The notes under the pieces were generated by a model, which saw only the letters and a list, made by a program, of their open reading frames with translations, was not told where the DNA came from and did not search any database. This document shows positions 58,143 through 60,239 of a stretch of 60,239 bases of DNA, piece after piece (the stretch's first letter is position 1; every line of letters begins with the position of its first letter). The translations under genes were made by a program, and so were the position numbers. This DNA is from an uncultured Eubacteriales bacterium. GTDB taxonomy: Bacteria; Bacillota; Clostridia; Oscillospirales; Acutalibacteraceae. The DNA lies in the NCBI GenBank assembly GCA_934445015.1, contig CAKSDJ010000004.1, forward strand, positions 1-60,239, given 5' to 3'.

Positions 58143-58679
58143 TCAGTAATTTTTTGCCTCTATTTCAAAATATGCCTGCGGATGCGCACACACGGGGCAA
58201 ATCTCAGGCGCTTTTGTGCCTACTACAATATGACCGCAGTTGCGGCATTCCCATATCTTGACTTCGCTTTTTTCAAATACCGTTTTTGTTTCTACATTAT
58301 TAAGCAGCTCGCGGTATCTTTCTTCGTGGCGTTTTTCTATTTCGCCCACAGCGCGAAATTTTGCGGCAAGTTCGGTAAATCCCTCTTCATCGGCAGTTTT
58401 TGCGAACTCGTCGTACATATCGGTCCACTCGTAATTTTCACCGTTCGCCGCCGAGGCAAGATTTTCGGCAGTGGTGCCTATGCCCGAAAGTTCTTTAAAC
58501 CACATTTTTGCGTGCTCTTTTTCATTATCGGCTGTCTTTAAAAATATTGCGGCTATCTGCTCAAAGCCCTCTTTTTTAGCGGCAGAAGCGAAATAAGTAT
58601 ACTTATTTCTTGCCTGCGACTCGCCGGCAAACGCTGCCTGCAAATTTTTTTCGGTTTTAGTGCCTTTGTACTTGTTCAT
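58143..58679 (-). CDS. Rubrerythrin
   Basis: 178 residues. N-terminal four-helix ferritin-like diiron domain with ligands in AGESQARNKY (E near 20), TADNEKEHAKMW (E..H near 50-56), EIEKRHEERYREL near 113; C-terminal rubredoxin domain with WECRNCGHIVVG and CPVCAHP binding iron through four Cys. Reduces hydrogen peroxide in anaerobes. Ribosome site GGGAGG. It follows the flavodiiron gene by 19 bases on the same strand. Confidence 0.95.
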   Translation of the reverse strand: MNKYKGTKTEKNLQAAFAGESQARNKYTYFASAAKKEGFEQIAAIFLKTADNEKEHAKMWFKELSGIGTTAENLASAANGENYEWTDMYDEFAKTADEEGFTELAAKFRAVGEIEKRHEERYRELLNNVETKTVFEKSEVKIWECRNCGHIVVGTKAPEICPVCAHPQAYFEIEAKNY

Positions 58680-58698
58680 TTTAAATTTCCTCCCGTTG

Positions 58699-59856
58699 TC
58701 AATTTTTTATAAGTTCTGAAACAAGCGTATCGATTTGCGACTTGCTGCCGTCATTTAATGCCGAGATGATTTTAACAGTTGTGTCGGTAAACGTAAGGTC
58801 TTTGCACGTTTCAAGCATACGCGCCATAGTTTTTGCGGCAACCGGCGCCCAGGAGCCGTTTTCAATTAAAGCGACTGTTTTATTTTTGAAACCGCGTTCG
58901 GTAAGGTGATTTATAAACTCTTTCATAAAAGGAAAAATGTCTGAATTATACGTTGTTGTTGCCAGAACAATATTTTTAAAATAAAATGCCGATGCGACCG
59001 CTTCTGACATATCGTCACGCGCAAGGTCAAAAATTTTTACGTTTTCACAGCCGCTCGCTTTAAGTTTTTTGGCAAGATATAAGACCGCCTTTTTGGTGTT
59101 GCCGTAAACCGAGGTGTAAGCAATTACAACGCCGTCGTTTTCGCTTTTATACGACGACCAAATATCGTATAAGTTAAGATAATATTCAAGATTGCTGTCA
59201 AGCATCGGTCCATGCAGAGGGCAAATTTTTTCAATGCTCAGTGCAGCCGCCTTTTTCAGCAAAGCCTGAACCTGAGCGCCGTATTTACCCACAATACCGA
59301 AATAATATCTGCGTGCCTCATCTGCCCAATCCTCATTTGCGTCTAAGGCACCGAATTTTCCGAATCCGTCGGCAGAAAACAAAACTTTATCAAAATTATC
59401 ATAACTTACAATAACTTCGGGCCAATGCACCATAGGCGCGGTAATAAAAGTGAGAGTGTGCTTTCCGAGTGTAAGGGTGTCGTTTTCACCTACAATGATA
59501 CGCCTGTCTTTAAAATCCTCTCCGAAAAATGCGTCCATCATTTTAAACGCCTTGTCAGACGACACAATTGTTGCTTTTGGATAAGCATTCATAAAATCAA
59601 CTATATTTGCGCTGTGATCAGGCTCCATATGGTGAACAACAAGGTAGTCAGGGGCTCTGCCTGCAAGTTCTGTGCTCAGGTTTTCAAGCCACTCATCCTT
59701 AAAATTTTTATCAACTGTATCCATAACGGCTGTTTTTTCATCAAATATAATATATGAGTTATATGACATTCCGTTAGGAACTTTGTACTGCCCCTCAAAA
59801 AGGTCGGTTTTGTAATCGTTTACACCTATGTATTTAATATCATTTGTAATATTCAT
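58699..59856 (-). CDS. Flavodiiron protein (FprA/A-type flavoprotein)
   Basis: 385 residues. Metallo-beta-lactamase-like diiron domain with HHMEPDHS near 75-82, VHWPE near 142, FSADGFG near 160 and CPLHGP near 222 supplying the iron ligands; flavodoxin-like domain from ~245 with AYTSVYGNTKKAV (FMN phosphate loop). Reduces oxygen to water or nitric oxide to nitrous oxide. Co-transcribed with rubrerythrin. Single FMN, no extra rubredoxin domain. Confidence 0.94.
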   Translation of the reverse strand: MNITNDIKYIGVNDYKTDLFEGQYKVPNGMSYNSYIIFDEKTAVMDTVDKNFKDEWLENLSTELAGRAPDYLVVHHMEPDHSANIVDFMNAYPKATIVSSDKAFKMMDAFFGEDFKDRRIIVGENDTLTLGKHTLTFITAPMVHWPEVIVSYDNFDKVLFSADGFGKFGALDANEDWADEARRYYFGIVGKYGAQVQALLKKAAALSIEKICPLHGPMLDSNLEYYLNLYDIWSSYKSENDGVVIAYTSVYGNTKKAVLYLAKKLKASGCENVKIFDLARDDMSEAVASAFYFKNIVLATTTYNSDIFPFMKEFINHLTERGFKNKTVALIENGSWAPVAAKTMARMLETCKDLTFTDTTVKIISALNDGSKSQIDTLVSELIKN

Positions 59857-59881
59857 TTATATTATTCCTCCGTTACAAATT

Positions 59882-59898
59882 GCCGTTTTGCAAACGGC
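59882..59898. promoter_or_regulatory. Palindrome at the flavodiiron start of transcription
   Basis: GCCGTTT-TGC-AAACGGC, perfect seven-base arms, just downstream of the -10 (59907-59912). Candidate operator of a redox or peroxide/NO regulator; not an obvious PerR or Rex match. Confidence 0.5.
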
Positions 59899-59906
59899 CC
59901 GATTAC

Positions 59907-59935
59907 ATTTTATTACAACCGACGCAAAATATCAA
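59907..59935 (-). promoter_or_regulatory. Promoter of the flavodiiron-rubrerythrin operon
   Basis: Minus strand: TTGATA (59935-59930), 17-base spacer, TAAAAT (59912-59907). Confidence 0.75.
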
Positions 59936-59949
59936 TGCTTTTAAATCAA

Positions 59950-59988
59950 AAAAGCGGCAAGATCCTGCCTTTAATGGTCTTGCCGCTT
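59950..59988 (-). terminator. Terminator of the right-edge surface protein
   Basis: AAGCGGCAAGA (59952-59962) / TCTTGCCGCTT (59978-59988), perfect 11-base arms, T run on the minus side. Confidence 0.85.
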
Positions 59989-60006
59989 GATGTCACTTAT
60001 AACTGT

Positions 60007-60239
60007 TTACTTTGTTAAACATTTTTTCTTTTTACCGCATATCGTAGAACTGGTCAGGACTCCGCCGTTTATGAACAGCAATGCGATCAACTGCAAAGGA
60101 GTGCTGTTATCGCAGGTCTTAGGAGATTTAGGCAGTTTAGCCGTTACGGTGTCGGCTTTTTTGATTTCCTTGGTGCCGTCCTTGTCGCTGTAATACTTTC
60201 CGCAGCCTTCGCAGTACCAATACTCGATATTGCCCTCGG
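60007..60239 (-). CDS. Surface protein, C-terminal part only (runs off right edge)
   Basis: Minus-strand frame ends at TAA 60009-60007 and is open to the edge (about 77 codons). It has IEYWYCEGCGKYYSDKDGTKEI, a small Cys-pair module common in gut Clostridia surface proteins, then LPKSPKTCDNS, a hydrophobic segment of ~18 residues and a KKKK tail. This is the layout of a cell-wall sorting signal, but with SPKTC rather than LPxTG or SPKTG. The apparent plus-strand ORF here is a shadow. The start lies outside the window. Confidence 0.8.
   Translation of the reverse strand, partial: EGNIEYWYCEGCGKYYSDKDGTKEIKKADTVTAKLPKSPKTCDNSTPLQLIALLFINGGVLTSSTICGKKKKCLTK

Noticed and set aside
59987..60193. 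Plus-strand 68-codon ORF at the right edge
   Set aside because: Antisense to the surface protein C-terminus, which has a clear stop, terminator and sorting-like tail.
1..60239. CRISPR array, prophage or transposon
   Set aside because: No regularly spaced short repeats, no cas, integrase or transposase genes, and no terminal repeats with target duplications were seen.

Overview
The window looks like a chromosomal segment from a strictly anaerobic, low-to-medium-GC Firmicute of class Clostridia, most likely a gut Oscillospiraceae/Ruminococcaceae-type organism. The evidence is a GlgC/GlgD pair for glycogen synthesis, a YlmC/YmxH PRC-barrel sporulation protein, a rubrerythrin plus flavodiiron pair, a dockerin and a cohesin-like domain, the Gram-positive rimP-nusA-rnpM-ylxQ-infB-rbfA-nrnA-truB-ribF cluster, consensus sigma-A promoters and AGGAGG-type ribosome sites. 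The species assignment is inference. I see no transposase, integrase, phage gene or CRISPR array.

Layout. 1-1367 is the 5' part of a secreted repeat protein running off the left edge. 1706-6772 (+) is a Gld-type ABC exporter operon: ATPase, permease, GldG-like protein and DUF4340 protein. 6891-9817 (-) is a compact operon led by a winged-helix regulator whose promoter carries a perfect palindrome; it holds a frameshifted small gene, two small membrane proteins, a TfoX-N protein and a methyltransferase. 9994-13325 (-) has a GH95 fucosidase-like enzyme and a small secreted protein. 13484-15850 (+) is prfC and a short-chain dehydrogenase. 16044-18680 (+) is a sugar kinase fused to an AraC-type DNA-binding domain, paired with an ADP-ribosylglycohydrolase. 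18752-21580 is fucI with a divergent AraC regulator. GtrA, tRNA-Arg(CCT) and a small membrane protein follow. 22927-26085 (-) encodes a cohesin-like membrane protein and a dockerin-bearing glucosaminidase. 26372-36297 (-) is the translation/transcription factor operon with a lipoprotein and DUF1015 protein at its end.

36407-42953 (-) is the glycogen operon glgB-glgC-glgD-glgA with uppP overlapping translationally at its end; malQ lies at 49.2-50.7 kb. Between them are ylmC, tRNA-Thr(CGT), a TetR-controlled ABC-2 exporter, a propeller/C39-peptidase surface protein, a GreA-family factor and a SanA/YdcF-like protein. 50822-53054 (-) has a purine permease with a hairpin leader and a polysaccharide deacetylase. 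53185-58025 (-) is a TetR regulator, an RND/MMPL exporter and a secreted LxxG-repeat protein. 58143-59856 (-) is the flavodiiron-rubrerythrin oxygen defence operon. The right edge holds the C-terminus of another surface protein with a sorting-signal-like tail.

Main points of interest: the kinase-AraC fusion next to an ADP-ribosylglycohydrolase, the autoregulated small-membrane-protein operon, the cohesin/dockerin pair, the RND pump with its LxxG partner, and several unassigned palindromic operators and structured leaders.
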